Below the pieces are notes generated by a model, which was given only the letters and a program-made list of their open reading frames with translations, did not search any database and was not told where the DNA came from. Below, one piece after another: positions 7,492 through 16,466 of a stretch of DNA of 21,439 nt. The stretch's first letter is position 1, and the number at the start of each line of letters is the position of its first letter. Position numbers and translations under genes: made by a program. Source of the DNA: JACMLD01 sp036500065 (GTDB lineage: Bacteria > Bacteroidota > Bacteroidia > Chitinophagales > Chitinophagaceae); the NCBI GenBank assembly GCA_036500065.1, contig DASYCT010000370.1, positions 1 through 21,439 of the forward strand, in the 5' to 3' direction.

Positions 7492-9768
7492 TTAATGGTT
7501 AAGAATGGACATGGGCCGGCTGTTGGCCTCAGCACCCCAGGCGGAGGGTTTTTCCTGCAACCAGATATCCAGTTTTCCGCCTTCCTGCAACATAGCATGC
7601 CGGATAAAGTTTTTATGCCAGGGCTTGCCGTTCCACGTGACTGCACGAATATAAACAGCGCCCGGCGAAGTTTTATGACAAATTACGTTCACCTGTTTTT
7701 TGCCCGGCAGGGCCATCGTAAGACTATCGAAGATCGGGGAGCAAAGCAGGTATTCGCCGGATACGGGGTTGACCGGGTAAAAGCCGATGGCGCCAAATAT
7801 ATACCAGGCGCTCATCTGCCCGGCATCGTCGTTGCCACTTAAGCCGCCGGGACCGTCGCCGTATTCCTCCGACAGGATTTTGCACACGGCCAATTGTGTT
7901 TTCCAGGGGGCTTCGGTGTAGTTGTACATAAAAGGGACCTGGTGACCGGGTTCGTTGCCATGCCAGTATTCATTTTTTGCAAACAGGCTGTCCAGTTCGT
8001 TTTCCAATGACTTGCTCCCTCCCATCAGCCGGCTAAGGCCGGCAATATCCTGGGGTACATAAAAGGTATACTGCCGTGGAGTGCCTTCGGTAATATAGCT
8101 TTCACGCCGGTCGGCATTAAAGGGATGGCACCAACTGCCATCGGCATACCGGCCACGCACCATGCCTACGGAACTATCGAATACATTTCGGTAATTGAAA
8201 GCGCGCCGGTGTAGCTGCTGCCAGTCGCTTTCCTTTTTCAGCCCTTTGGCTACTACCGAAAGGGCGTAGTCGTCGAAGGCATATTCCAGTGTCCTGCTCA
8301 CCTGTTCTTTTTTATGAAATGCTTCCGGTACGCTGTCTTCGAGCGGTATATAGCCATATTGGAGATAGGAGTTGAGCGCGCGGCGGCCCATCCCGTTTTT
8401 ATATTCATCGGGAGGCGCTGTCTCAAACGCATTTTTGCGCATCAGCCGGTAAGCCTCCGGAACATCATAGCCCCGGATGCCTTTTGCCCAGGCAGAGGCG
8501 ATGAATGCCGTACCGTGATCACCAATCATGGCGGCGGTGTAACTGTTCCAACAGGGAAAGATGGGCAGCCAGCCACCCTGCTCTTCTTTTGCTACCAGTG
8601 ATTGCACCAACTGGTTGATAAAAGCGGGTTGTAGTATTTCAAACAACGGCAGTTGAGCTCGGTAAATATCCCACATGGAAAAATCATCGTAGTACTGCCT
8701 GTTTTTTACCTGCTGTAATGCTTTATTACCTGCGAAGGCGGGATAGGCTCCATCTATGTCACTCATAAGACGCGGATGTTGCATGGCATGGTACATGGCC
8801 GTATAAAAAACACGTTTGTCTTTTTCATTGGTAGTATGGACGATGATCTGTGAGAGGGCTTTTTGCCATACGGCTTTTGCCTGTTCGCATAGCTGGTCAA
8901 AACCGAGCGACCCTGTTTCCTGCTGCAGGTTCTTCTTTGCTCCTTCCAGGCTGCTGAAGGAAGTGCCCACGCGGATGTAAAGCCGCTCCCCCCTGTTCAT
9001 GGCAAAGCCGATAAAAGCGCCCATTCCTTTTTTATCCTGTATGCTGTCGGCCCGGTAAACGGCAGGTCCGCAATACGTGCCATGAGCGGCGATGAATTTC
9101 TGTACACGGATATAAAACCAGCCGCCGAAGCCCGCAGGGTTGCCCCAACCCTGGTAGATACGATAAACGGGATTATAGCCCCATATCTCACCGGTCGCGG
9201 GATTCATTTTTACAAACCCTTTGCCGCGGTCGCTGTTCGGTGTTATAAGCAGGTAGAGGCTATCGTTTTGCTGCAGGGTAAACTGCAGAAGGCCGCAACG
9301 CTTGGTGGCCGTTAGTTCGACGGTAAGATGGGAGGATGGCAACCTGAGTTTATAATAAGCGGGGCCGGTTGTTTCATCGGCATGTGAAAAAGAGATTGCA
9401 TATCCCTGTGTGCGTAATGAACCCGTGAGGGGCATAATGGATACGCTGCCATAGTCCTGCGTGCAGGAGCCGCTGATCCAATGCGTGCCCCGGAAGCCAT
9501 TCAGCAGGGTATCTTTATAAAAATAAGGAGGGATGCATTTGTTTTCAGTGGCCTGTGTCTGCGCCGTCCACTGGGTCATGCCAAAGGGAAGGCCGACGGC
9601 GGGAATGGTATTGGCGTTCTGTTCGGTGCCTTCACCGTGTTTTTGTGCGGCGGGCGTAGTAGCCACCGCGGTGCCTGACATAGGTTGCACATATTCCCAT
9701 AAGGCCTGGGCGTGTATTGCACAGCTAAAAAAGAGCAGGCCCGGCAGCAATAGCAATCCTTTTTGCAT
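7492..9768 (-). CDS. Secreted GH92 family glycosidase (alpha-mannosidase-like, divergent clade)
   Basis: The 758-residue protein begins with a signal peptide ending near AIHAQ (residues 17-21); a Cys at 16 makes a lipoprotein form conceivable, though the lipobox is poor. GH92 signatures are present: GLPFGMTQW (59-67), ITEGTPRQYTFYVPQD with E561 at the expected general acid, HGNEPGH (603-609), and GNDDAGQMSAW with D647/D648 as candidate bases. GH92 enzymes are calcium-dependent, inverting exo-alpha-mannosidases. The N-terminal Gly/His-rich motif common in alpha-1,2-mannosidases (GTGGHGH type) is replaced by SGTAVATTPAAQKHGEGTEQ, so the substrate may differ. The start lies 4 nt after the GH28 stop, a tight operon link. 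Confidence 0.85.
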   Translation of the reverse strand: MQKGLLLLPGLLFFSCAIHAQALWEYVQPMSGTAVATTPAAQKHGEGTEQNANTIPAVGLPFGMTQWTAQTQATENKCIPPYFYKDTLLNGFRGTHWISGSCTQDYGSVSIMPLTGSLRTQGYAISFSHADETTGPAYYKLRLPSSHLTVELTATKRCGLLQFTLQQNDSLYLLITPNSDRGKGFVKMNPATGEIWGYNPVYRIYQGWGNPAGFGGWFYIRVQKFIAAHGTYCGPAVYRADSIQDKKGMGAFIGFAMNRGERLYIRVGTSFSSLEGAKKNLQQETGSLGFDQLCEQAKAVWQKALSQIIVHTTNEKDKRVFYTAMYHAMQHPRLMSDIDGAYPAFAGNKALQQVKNRQYYDDFSMWDIYRAQLPLFEILQPAFINQLVQSLVAKEEQGGWLPIFPCWNSYTAAMIGDHGTAFIASAWAKGIRGYDVPEAYRLMRKNAFETAPPDEYKNGMGRRALNSYLQYGYIPLEDSVPEAFHKKEQVSRTLEYAFDDYALSVVAKGLKKESDWQQLHRRAFNYRNVFDSSVGMVRGRYADGSWCHPFNADRRESYITEGTPRQYTFYVPQDIAGLSRLMGGSKSLENELDSLFAKNEYWHGNEPGHQVPFMYNYTEAPWKTQLAVCKILSEEYGDGPGGLSGNDDAGQMSAWYIFGAIGFYPVNPVSGEYLLCSPIFDSLTMALPGKKQVNVICHKTSPGAVYIRAVTWNGKPWHKNFIRHAMLQEGGKLDIWLQEKPSAWGAEANSRPMSILNH

Positions 9769-9772
9769 TTCT

Positions 9773-11305
9773 TTATTGAATTCGTATGGCTTTTGCGGGA
9801 TCAGCAGGCAACTGTAGTTTATTCATCGAGGGCGACGGTGTATTGTTCAAAAGCAATACCGGCAAACCCGCATTGGACAGTATACGCAGATCATCCAGCT
9901 TTAGATTCTTCACATCATCAAAAACACAGGCAGTCCTGAAGTCCGTCTTTTTGAAACGGAGTTCTATGTTTTTCAATTGCAGGCCGTTCACATGGCGTAC
10001 ATATAAACCCCAGGCGGGGAGTTCACCGAACATGGAAAATTCAGGATAGCCGGGCACATTCTCGGTAATTGTATTCAGGGCGTCGAGGCCAACATAAGCG
10101 GTGTCTTTGCTGGCGCCTCCTTCATATACCATCTTTATATTTTCCAGCACCACATCTTCTACGGGGTGTCCCGGCAGGCCAGTGATGGAAGCGGGAAATA
10201 CGTTGTGGGGGTATTTTAATGGGGGGCCTTCTGTTCGGTATCCTTTATCCGGCTTGCCACGTGGTATTTCGGCTGTTATGTTGCCGAAGTACACATGACG
10301 CAAACGGCCGATAACGGAATCCGTATTGCGGTGGCCGAGGCGGATAAAAATGGCGTTGCCGGTATTGGTGGCTTTGACGTTTCTTATATCGATGTCTTCC
10401 ACCTGGCCGCCGTCCACGCATTCGAGTGCAACGGCCGATCGATAGGTATCGTAGACCTTAATATCGCGGATGGTCACTTTTTTGAAGCCTCCTACGGAGG
10501 CAGTGCCGAATTTTATGGCGCTGGCGCTGGACCGGACGGTACAATGAGCGATATACACATTTTCACAACGGCTGTTCCTGTCTTCCGATTTCAGGCAGAT
10601 GCCATCATCGGCGGCATTGATAAATGAGTGGGTGATGCGTACGTCCTTACAGTCCGTGATGTCGATGCCGTCATTGTTCCAATAAGTAGTGCTTTCCACG
10701 CGGATGCTGTCGATGATCAAATTGGAACAGTTTTTATAATTCTGTATCCAGCAAAGGCCGTCCTTCAGGGTGATGCCTTTTACGCGGATGTTCCTGCAAT
10801 CCCTGAACTCAAGTATTTTGGGGCGGTTGCTTTCGTTGGTGCGTACCTGGTGCCAGGGATTAACTGTCTTCCAGTCGGGGTCTTCGAGGGTTCCTGCATT
10901 CAGCATGCGGTTGATATCATCCAGCAGTTGCAGCGCCCTGCCGTTAATGGTTCCTTTGCCGGTGATGGCAATATCATGCTGGTTGCTGGCAACAATCAAT
11001 GCGGAAGCATCTTTGGGTCCGTAGTCAAGTCTTTTTGTACTGCCGAGGATCGAAGCGCCGGGAGCCAGGTATAATTCGACCCCGGATTTAATGTTGATAA
11101 CGCCTGATACGAAATTGCCGGCGGGCACGACGACCTTACCACCTCCTGAAGCAGTGGCTTTATCAATAGCAGCCTGGATGGCGAGGGTATTTGGGGTCTT
11201 TCCATCTCCTTTTGCACCGAAGGCGGTAATATCGTAGGTTTTTTGCTGGCAGAACAACGCACCGGTGTATAAACAGGCGACCAGCAGGGGGGCTATTTTT
11301 TTCAA
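9773..11305 (-). CDS. Secreted GH28 polygalacturonase-like enzyme lacking some canonical motifs
   Basis: The protein has 510 residues with a signal peptide (MKKIAPLLVACLYTGALFCQ) and the GH28 opening DITAFGAKGDGKTPNTLAIQ. A right-handed beta-helix follows. Catalytic aspartates are present: NNDGIDI with D212 and AADDGICLKS with D233-D234, spaced 21 as in fungal polygalacturonase. The usual GHG histidine motif is missing (SSASAIKFGTAS at 259-270), and the later RIK motif is replaced by a stretch like TYRSAVALEC. Residues 123-161 form an extra loop (…DDINRMLNAGTLEDPDW…). GH28 enzymes hydrolyse galacturonic-acid linkages in pectin by inversion; loss of GHG and RIK suggests another alpha-linked uronide. 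The gene starts 136 nt after susD and ends 4 nt before GH92. Confidence 0.85.
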   Translation of the reverse strand: MKKIAPLLVACLYTGALFCQQKTYDITAFGAKGDGKTPNTLAIQAAIDKATASGGGKVVVPAGNFVSGVINIKSGVELYLAPGASILGSTKRLDYGPKDASALIVASNQHDIAITGKGTINGRALQLLDDINRMLNAGTLEDPDWKTVNPWHQVRTNESNRPKILEFRDCRNIRVKGITLKDGLCWIQNYKNCSNLIIDSIRVESTTYWNNDGIDITDCKDVRITHSFINAADDGICLKSEDRNSRCENVYIAHCTVRSSASAIKFGTASVGGFKKVTIRDIKVYDTYRSAVALECVDGGQVEDIDIRNVKATNTGNAIFIRLGHRNTDSVIGRLRHVYFGNITAEIPRGKPDKGYRTEGPPLKYPHNVFPASITGLPGHPVEDVVLENIKMVYEGGASKDTAYVGLDALNTITENVPGYPEFSMFGELPAWGLYVRHVNGLQLKNIELRFKKTDFRTACVFDDVKNLKLDDLRILSNAGLPVLLLNNTPSPSMNKLQLPADPAKAIRIQ

Positions 11306-11329
11306 TGCTGTTGATTTAACCGTATTAAA

Positions 11330-11354
11330 CGCCCGGGGTTTGAATCCCCGGGCG
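11330..11354 (-). terminator. GC-rich hairpin between susD and the glycosidase genes
   Basis: CGCCCGGGG (11330-11338) and CCCCGGGCG (11346-11354) are perfect 9-bp complements with a 7-nt loop. In the direction of transcription it lies 88 nt after the susD stop and 25 nt before the GH28 start, followed by TTTAAT, a short weak U-run. It could partly end transcription or protect the 3' end of a susCD transcript, giving more susCD than enzyme mRNA. The loop resembles a tRNA T-loop by chance; no tRNA is present. Confidence 0.6.
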
Positions 11355-11441
11355 CTGTAGAGAAAATCCTTCCTAAAAACAATCCTTCAACACTATTCGC
11401 GGCATTCGTCTTTATTCATATCCATTCTGTCCAGGCTGTGT

Positions 11442-13124
11442 TTAATATCCCGGGTTCTGTGTAAGCTTGCTATTGGTAGACAATGCAACGGTTGGAATCG
11501 GGAAAAGCCGGTGATTGGGATCGGCATCTGTCTTGAATCCATAGGTATCTTCGAATTTGCCAAAGCGGATCATATCATTCCGGTGCCAGGCTTCCCAACT
11601 GAACTCACGGCATCTTTCGTTGTAGATGGAATCTATCGTAACGGTTGTCCATGCAGCAGACGTTGTTCGCACGGCCCGCAACATATTGCACAGTGAAAGC
11701 GCTGTTTGACCCATCGTAGCCGTTCCACCGCGCTGGATAGCTTCGGCTTTCATCAGGATGATATCCGAATAACGGAAAACGGGCTCATCGTTGCTTTGGT
11801 TCCTGCTGATTGTATTGGTGTAATCGGGGTAGAACTTAATGTTGCGGTAGCCCATATTCCAGGCTATTTCATCATTTCCCAGATCAAACGCAGACGGGTT
11901 GGCCCCTGTAGCCGATGAGCGGTACTGAACGCCAGGCGTGAGATTCAGTTGATAGGTATAAACGGCAGCCCCGTCAGTGCCTGCATAAGAGGCATCATAT
12001 CCCTTCTTGGTGGTTTGGACCATCAGGGGTTGCCCGTCAGGCCAGTATTGCAGATCCCTGAGCCATTGGCCGTTCCGCACATCGTTTGGATCAGTATAGT
12101 ATGCATAATATTCCGGCAAGACGCTTTCAGGGCCGCTGGGCTGCGAGTTTAGCAAGCCTGAATTGGCGTAGGGTTTGTTCATAACGGGATCTGTTATCGA
12201 TCCATTGGTAGAACCCGAGTACTTAAATTGTATACCCTGGTTGCGATTCAAATCGTACCGGGCATGGAAATTATAACCGTTGGAAGTGCTGGGATCATAG
12301 GGTATCGTAAATATGAACTCCTTCATCGTTGGTCCGTTGGCAGGATAAAACTGCTGGAGGTAAGTGCTCATAGGCTCCAGCGAATAAAGACCTGAATTGA
12401 TTACACTGTCGCAGGCGGTAATGCAATCGTTGTAACGCTGTGTGCCGGTATAATACGCGGCATTGAGGTACATTTTTGCCAATATAGAGTAAGCGGTATA
12501 AGCATTAGGACGACCGTACTGTGCCTGGCCTGACACCCTGTTCAAATAAGGCAAGGCTGCTTTCAACTCGCTTTCAATAAATGTGAATACCTGCGCCCTC
12601 GGTGTATTGGCATGCGGTACTGTATTTCCGTAAACGGTATCCAACGGCACATTTGCATAAGAATCCATCAACAAATAATAGGCGAGGGCCCGAACCGTTT
12701 TGATCTCGGCCAGCGCTGTTTGCTTGACTGATCCATCCGGCGCCGTGCTCAGGATATAAATCGTTTGATTCACTATACCAATGGTATTCTCCAGGTAACT
12801 CCAGACAGAACCTACCCAGGCATTGTCTTTGTTCCAGGTATGCTTGTGAAGCTGTTCGTATTTATCGCCGTCGTACCAGTTGCCGCCAAGTGCAGGCAGG
12901 ATGGCTTCGTTACCGCTCAATGTTTGCAGGAAAAAATAATCAGGGAAATAGTTAGCCCGCAAGGCTACATAAACAGGACCGGAAGCAGAAACGAACTGGG
13001 AGGCAGTAAGTGGATAATCAGCCGGCGTCAGTTCTGAAGTAACCGCCACATCCACCTTATGGCAGGACGGCGTGAGCGCCATCGCCAGTATCGGAAGACT
13101 TATATATTTTAATAACTGTTTCAT
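11442..13124 (-). CDS. SusD/RagB-family glycan-binding lipoprotein
   Basis: The 560-residue protein has a lipoprotein signal ending in ALTPSC (Cys 21), which places it on the outer-membrane surface. The sequence shows SusD features: a TPR-like helical middle with repeated ALAEIKTVRALAYYLL and AYTAYSILAKMYLNAAYY segments, and the C-terminal signature EFSWEAWHRNDMIRFGKF, ending in NPGY. SusD proteins bind the target glycan and cap the SusC transporter. The gene starts 26 nt after susC, the usual order and spacing of the pair. Ligand specificity cannot be read from the sequence. Confidence 0.93.
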   Translation of the reverse strand: MKQLLKYISLPILAMALTPSCHKVDVAVTSELTPADYPLTASQFVSASGPVYVALRANYFPDYFFLQTLSGNEAILPALGGNWYDGDKYEQLHKHTWNKDNAWVGSVWSYLENTIGIVNQTIYILSTAPDGSVKQTALAEIKTVRALAYYLLMDSYANVPLDTVYGNTVPHANTPRAQVFTFIESELKAALPYLNRVSGQAQYGRPNAYTAYSILAKMYLNAAYYTGTQRYNDCITACDSVINSGLYSLEPMSTYLQQFYPANGPTMKEFIFTIPYDPSTSNGYNFHARYDLNRNQGIQFKYSGSTNGSITDPVMNKPYANSGLLNSQPSGPESVLPEYYAYYTDPNDVRNGQWLRDLQYWPDGQPLMVQTTKKGYDASYAGTDGAAVYTYQLNLTPGVQYRSSATGANPSAFDLGNDEIAWNMGYRNIKFYPDYTNTISRNQSNDEPVFRYSDIILMKAEAIQRGGTATMGQTALSLCNMLRAVRTTSAAWTTVTIDSIYNERCREFSWEAWHRNDMIRFGKFEDTYGFKTDADPNHRLFPIPTVALSTNSKLTQNPGY

Positions 13125-13150
13125 TATGCTGGTTTTTACTGTTTTTTAAA

Positions 13151-16100
13151 TTAAAAGGAAAGGTTTACACCAAATAATACCGTGCGTGTTTTGGGATAGA
13201 AATTATCATAATCAACACCCGGTGCGGCGCCACCCTGGTTTATTTCCGGGTCTATTCCTTTATATTTTGTAATGACAAACAGGTTGTTTACAGATGCATA
13301 TACCCTTAATGTTTTGATATACTGACTGATCCCCTTTATATTATAACCCAGCGTTGCATTATCCAGCCTGAGATAAGATCCATTTTCAATAAACCGGTCG
13401 GAATACCAGCCATTTTTCTTATCAATGGCCTTGTCGGCAGCAGCATCTGCCAAAATATTGTTGCTGGTGACAGTGCTTACACCAAATAAATCAGCCCGGG
13501 TGGCGTCAAATATTTTATTGCCGAATACCCCGCGTATAAACACATTGAAATCAAAGTTTTTATACCGGAATGTATTCGTCCAGCCAAGAAGTAATTTTGG
13601 CTGCGCGTTCCCGAGATAATGATAATCTGTTCCGGTTAATGGCGACCTTCCGCCTGCCCCGGTTGCGGTATTTGTAGTAAACACTTTGCCATCGGCACCA
13701 ATGTATTGGGTAAAACCATTGGCGTCTTTACCCGCGTATTGGAGGGTAAAAAACTGCCCCAACGGACGGCCAGTCTTTAACACTTGTAAAGTGACGCCGG
13801 TTTGTCCCGAGCCTCCTTCCGGGTCCGCATATCCTATGGAATCCTGCAGGTGGGTTATCGGGTTTAATAAGCTGGTAACCATATTGACATTATGCGCCAG
13901 GTTTAAACCTGAAGACCAGCTAAAGTTCCCGTGGTTAACGATGTTAGCATTCAATGCCAGTTCAATGCCCTTATTGCTGATACTGCCTCCGTTGGCCCAG
14001 ATTTTTCCACCGGGAACAATTGCGGGACTAACTGAATAGTTAAAAATCATGCCCGTTGTATTCTTATCATAATAATCGAGCGAACCGGTGACCCTGCCTT
14101 TCAGGATACCGAAGTCCAGCCCCACATCGGTCGTGGCAGTTCTTTCCCATTTTAAATCCGGGTTAGCGCCCTGCACAGGTCCGTATGCCCCTACCCAGGA
14201 ACCATTGTAGTTATTCGTACCGGTGATACCGTAAATAAGTTTGGCGGTGTACGCTCCGAAGCCGGCGGAATTACCTGTGACCCCATAACTTCCGCGCAAT
14301 TTCAAATCGCTGAAGACATTCATATCCTTCACAAAATCTTCCTCGCTTAACCTCCATCCCGCACCAACGGAGGGGAAATAGCCCCATTCATTGTTGGTAC
14401 CGAATACGGAACTGCCATCTCTTCTTAAAGATGCCTGCAGGAGGTATTTTTCCTTATAATTATAATTCAAACGCGCGAAATCGGAAATAAAGCGTGTTTC
14501 CTGGTAAACGCCATCATTACCGAAATTTACCCTGTAGGTGGATATGGCATAAGGCGCACTCAACGCCAGGTTATTATATCCTATATTGTCCGCGGGGAAA
14601 TTGGTACTTGAAGTTTGAAAGCCGTCGCCTATTATATTTCCCTGCCAGGAATAGCCCACTACCGCATTGATAGAGTGATCACCGAATTTCCTGTTCCATG
14701 TAATATAGGTTTCCAGTGTTTTATTGGTATTTTGATAAGAGCTTCTTATTGCAGAGCCATTCGTACCAAAAAGGTTCCCGATCAACGTATGGGCAACGCC
14801 AATAGCGGGGTCCGGGTTGTTATAAAAGCCCGAAGTAGGATAATTGGCATAATAGCTATCATAGAACTCTCCATGCAAAGATGTTATTTGCTGGTAAGCT
14901 ATGTTCAGGTTATACTGCAATCCAAACGGCAGCTTCACCTCTGTGGTGAAATTGCCTACCAGTGTATTGTATTTGGTATTGTCCTGTGCATTGTTGGCCA
15001 GTGCCAGCGGGTTAAAGTAGCCCGTGGTACTAAGGTTCTCAAAATAAGAACCATCTGCATTTTTTACGGGTGATATGGGCAAATGCCTTGTCATTTGAAG
15101 CAACACAATATTCTGCAAGGGAACATTCGTTGCATTGCTGCTGGCATTGGATATGTTCAACCCAAATTTCACTTTATCGTTCAATGCATATTGCTCCAGC
15201 GCCAGCCGCGCTATAACCCGTTTCAGATTGCTGTTCAACAAAATACCTTCTTTATCCAGGTAGTTAATGCTGGCAACGTAATTACTATGCTCGGTTCCAC
15301 CGCTGAAAGAAAGGTTGTGGTTTTGCGAGTAAGCGGTTCTTTCGATGGCATTCTGCCAGTCCGTATTGGCATTTTTGTCATCATTGGGAGAGAATGACAA
15401 GCCGTTGTTCCTGGCATAAGTCCTTATTTGTGTGGTATCCATCAACCCCAGCTTGTGGCTTACTTTTTCAATACCTACATAACCATTGTAAGATACCTGC
15501 ATCTGTCCTTTCTTTCCTCTTTTTGTCGTTACCATTATTACCCCCGCTGCGGCGCGATTACCATAAATGGCGGTAGCCGCAGCATCTTTCAATACATCTA
15601 TTGAAGCAATATCATCCGGGGCGATGATGGAAATATCGGCGCCCGGAACACCATCTATAACGTAAAAGGGCGCGCCGGGGCTGTTTACGGTGGAAGCTCC
15701 GCGTAATATTACAGCAGCCGGTTTGTTGGGATCTCCACTGGCAGTGATATTCAGACCGGCCACTTTACCCTGCAACAACTGACCTATGTCGCCGATTGCC
15801 CCCTTGTTAAGGTCTTCGGGCTTAATCGTACTTACGGCGCTGGACAGGGTTTTGCGTGTGCTTTTTCCATATCCCACCACGACTACGTCGCCAAGCATAG
15901 TAGTTGACTCTTTCAGGACAATGCTGTAAGACGATTCATGGGTAACAGCCAGTTCCTGCGTTTCGAACGCAATCCCGCTGAAAATGAGCACGTCGCCTTC
16001 ATGGGCCGAAATGGTAAAAGAACCATCCGCAGCGGTCATTTGTGATTTTTTCGTTCCTTTAATGGTAACGGTGACGCCTGCGACGGGGGCGCCTGCGACA

Positions 16101-16264
16101 TCTTTTACGACACCCGTCACATCCCTGAGAACGGGCGCCGCATGCGGTCCGTAACCCGGACGGGGGCCGCTGGCTGATGATGGTTGCTGTATCACAGCCG
16201 TGAATACGAAGAGCCACAAGGTCCTGTAAATAACCCGCGGCAGTTTAGAGCACTGTTTACTCAT
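13151..16264 (-). CDS. SusC/RagA-family TonB-dependent outer-membrane glycan transporter
   Basis: The 1037-residue protein has a signal peptide, then a carboxypeptidase-regulatory-like domain (about residues 48-120, from VTGVVKDVAGAPVAGVTV), and the DVVVVGYGKSTRKTLSSAVS segment where the plug begins. The plug holds the SusC signature GVPGADISIIAPDDIASIDV and AATAIYGNRAAAGVIMVTTK. A long beta-barrel follows and ends in VLFGVNLSF with the C-terminal Phe typical of barrel proteins. It imports oligosaccharides into the periplasm using TonB energy, with SusD as lid. No STN anti-sigma-interacting domain is visible, so regulation through an ECF sigma/anti-sigma pair is unlikely; a LacI-type gene nearby is the better candidate. 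Confidence 0.95.
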   Translation of the reverse strand: MSKQCSKLPRVIYRTLWLFVFTAVIQQPSSASGPRPGYGPHAAPVLRDVTGVVKDVAGAPVAGVTVTIKGTKKSQMTAADGSFTISAHEGDVLIFSGIAFETQELAVTHESSYSIVLKESTTMLGDVVVVGYGKSTRKTLSSAVSTIKPEDLNKGAIGDIGQLLQGKVAGLNITASGDPNKPAAVILRGASTVNSPGAPFYVIDGVPGADISIIAPDDIASIDVLKDAAATAIYGNRAAAGVIMVTTKRGKKGQMQVSYNGYVGIEKVSHKLGLMDTTQIRTYARNNGLSFSPNDDKNANTDWQNAIERTAYSQNHNLSFSGGTEHSNYVASINYLDKEGILLNSNLKRVIARLALEQYALNDKVKFGLNISNASSNATNVPLQNIVLLQMTRHLPISPVKNADGSYFENLSTTGYFNPLALANNAQDNTKYNTLVGNFTTEVKLPFGLQYNLNIAYQQITSLHGEFYDSYYANYPTSGFYNNPDPAIGVAHTLIGNLFGTNGSAIRSSYQNTNKTLETYITWNRKFGDHSINAVVGYSWQGNIIGDGFQTSSTNFPADNIGYNNLALSAPYAISTYRVNFGNDGVYQETRFISDFARLNYNYKEKYLLQASLRRDGSSVFGTNNEWGYFPSVGAGWRLSEEDFVKDMNVFSDLKLRGSYGVTGNSAGFGAYTAKLIYGITGTNNYNGSWVGAYGPVQGANPDLKWERTATTDVGLDFGILKGRVTGSLDYYDKNTTGMIFNYSVSPAIVPGGKIWANGGSISNKGIELALNANIVNHGNFSWSSGLNLAHNVNMVTSLLNPITHLQDSIGYADPEGGSGQTGVTLQVLKTGRPLGQFFTLQYAGKDANGFTQYIGADGKVFTTNTATGAGGRSPLTGTDYHYLGNAQPKLLLGWTNTFRYKNFDFNVFIRGVFGNKIFDATRADLFGVSTVTSNNILADAAADKAIDKKNGWYSDRFIENGSYLRLDNATLGYNIKGISQYIKTLRVYASVNNLFVITKYKGIDPEINQGGAAPGVDYDNFYPKTRTVLFGVNLSF

Positions 16265-16466
16265 AAGTGGTAGTTTTTAATTTGGGAGATAGCGATGATA
16301 TTAAGTGTTCTTAGTACGTTTATTTTTCGGTCGTAGGTAAGGGATTGCTCCTTTCGGGGCAGGTCGTTCAATCACAAGGACAGGTTATCTACATCCTAAT
16401 CAACAACCCGCCGGGATAAAGCAGGTTGCTGAAAAGGAACCATAACCAAATGAACCTCATCGATTG
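16265..16466. promoter_or_regulatory. Leader/intergenic region between the inositol oxygenase gene and susC
   Basis: These 202 bases separate two genes on the same (-) strand and should hold the susC promoter or leader. No convincing -7/-33 pair and no good LacI-type palindrome was found. It contains a 12-bp hairpin (16400-16432, listed separately). No small gene is evident. Confidence 0.45.
16400..16432 (-). other. RNA-strand-specific stem-loop upstream of susC
   Basis: Read on the - strand, TCAGCAACCTGC and GCGGGTTGTTGA form a 12-bp stem with two G-U pairs and a 9-nt loop. On the + strand those two positions become A-C mismatches, so the fold only makes sense in a - strand transcript. It lies 34 nt after the inositol oxygenase stop and has no U-run after it. 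It could be a 3' end structure of that gene or part of the susC leader. Confidence 0.45.

Noticed and set aside
11336..11354. Sequence like a tRNA T-arm (GGGG-TTTGAAT-CCCC)
   Set aside because: No acceptor, D-arm or anticodon arm can be found around it, and it fits better as an intergenic hairpin.
16308..16335. Possible LacI-type operator upstream of susC (ACGTTTATTTTTCGG)
   Set aside because: It is not palindromic about a CG centre and matches only parts of the half-site; chance in AT-rich DNA is likely.
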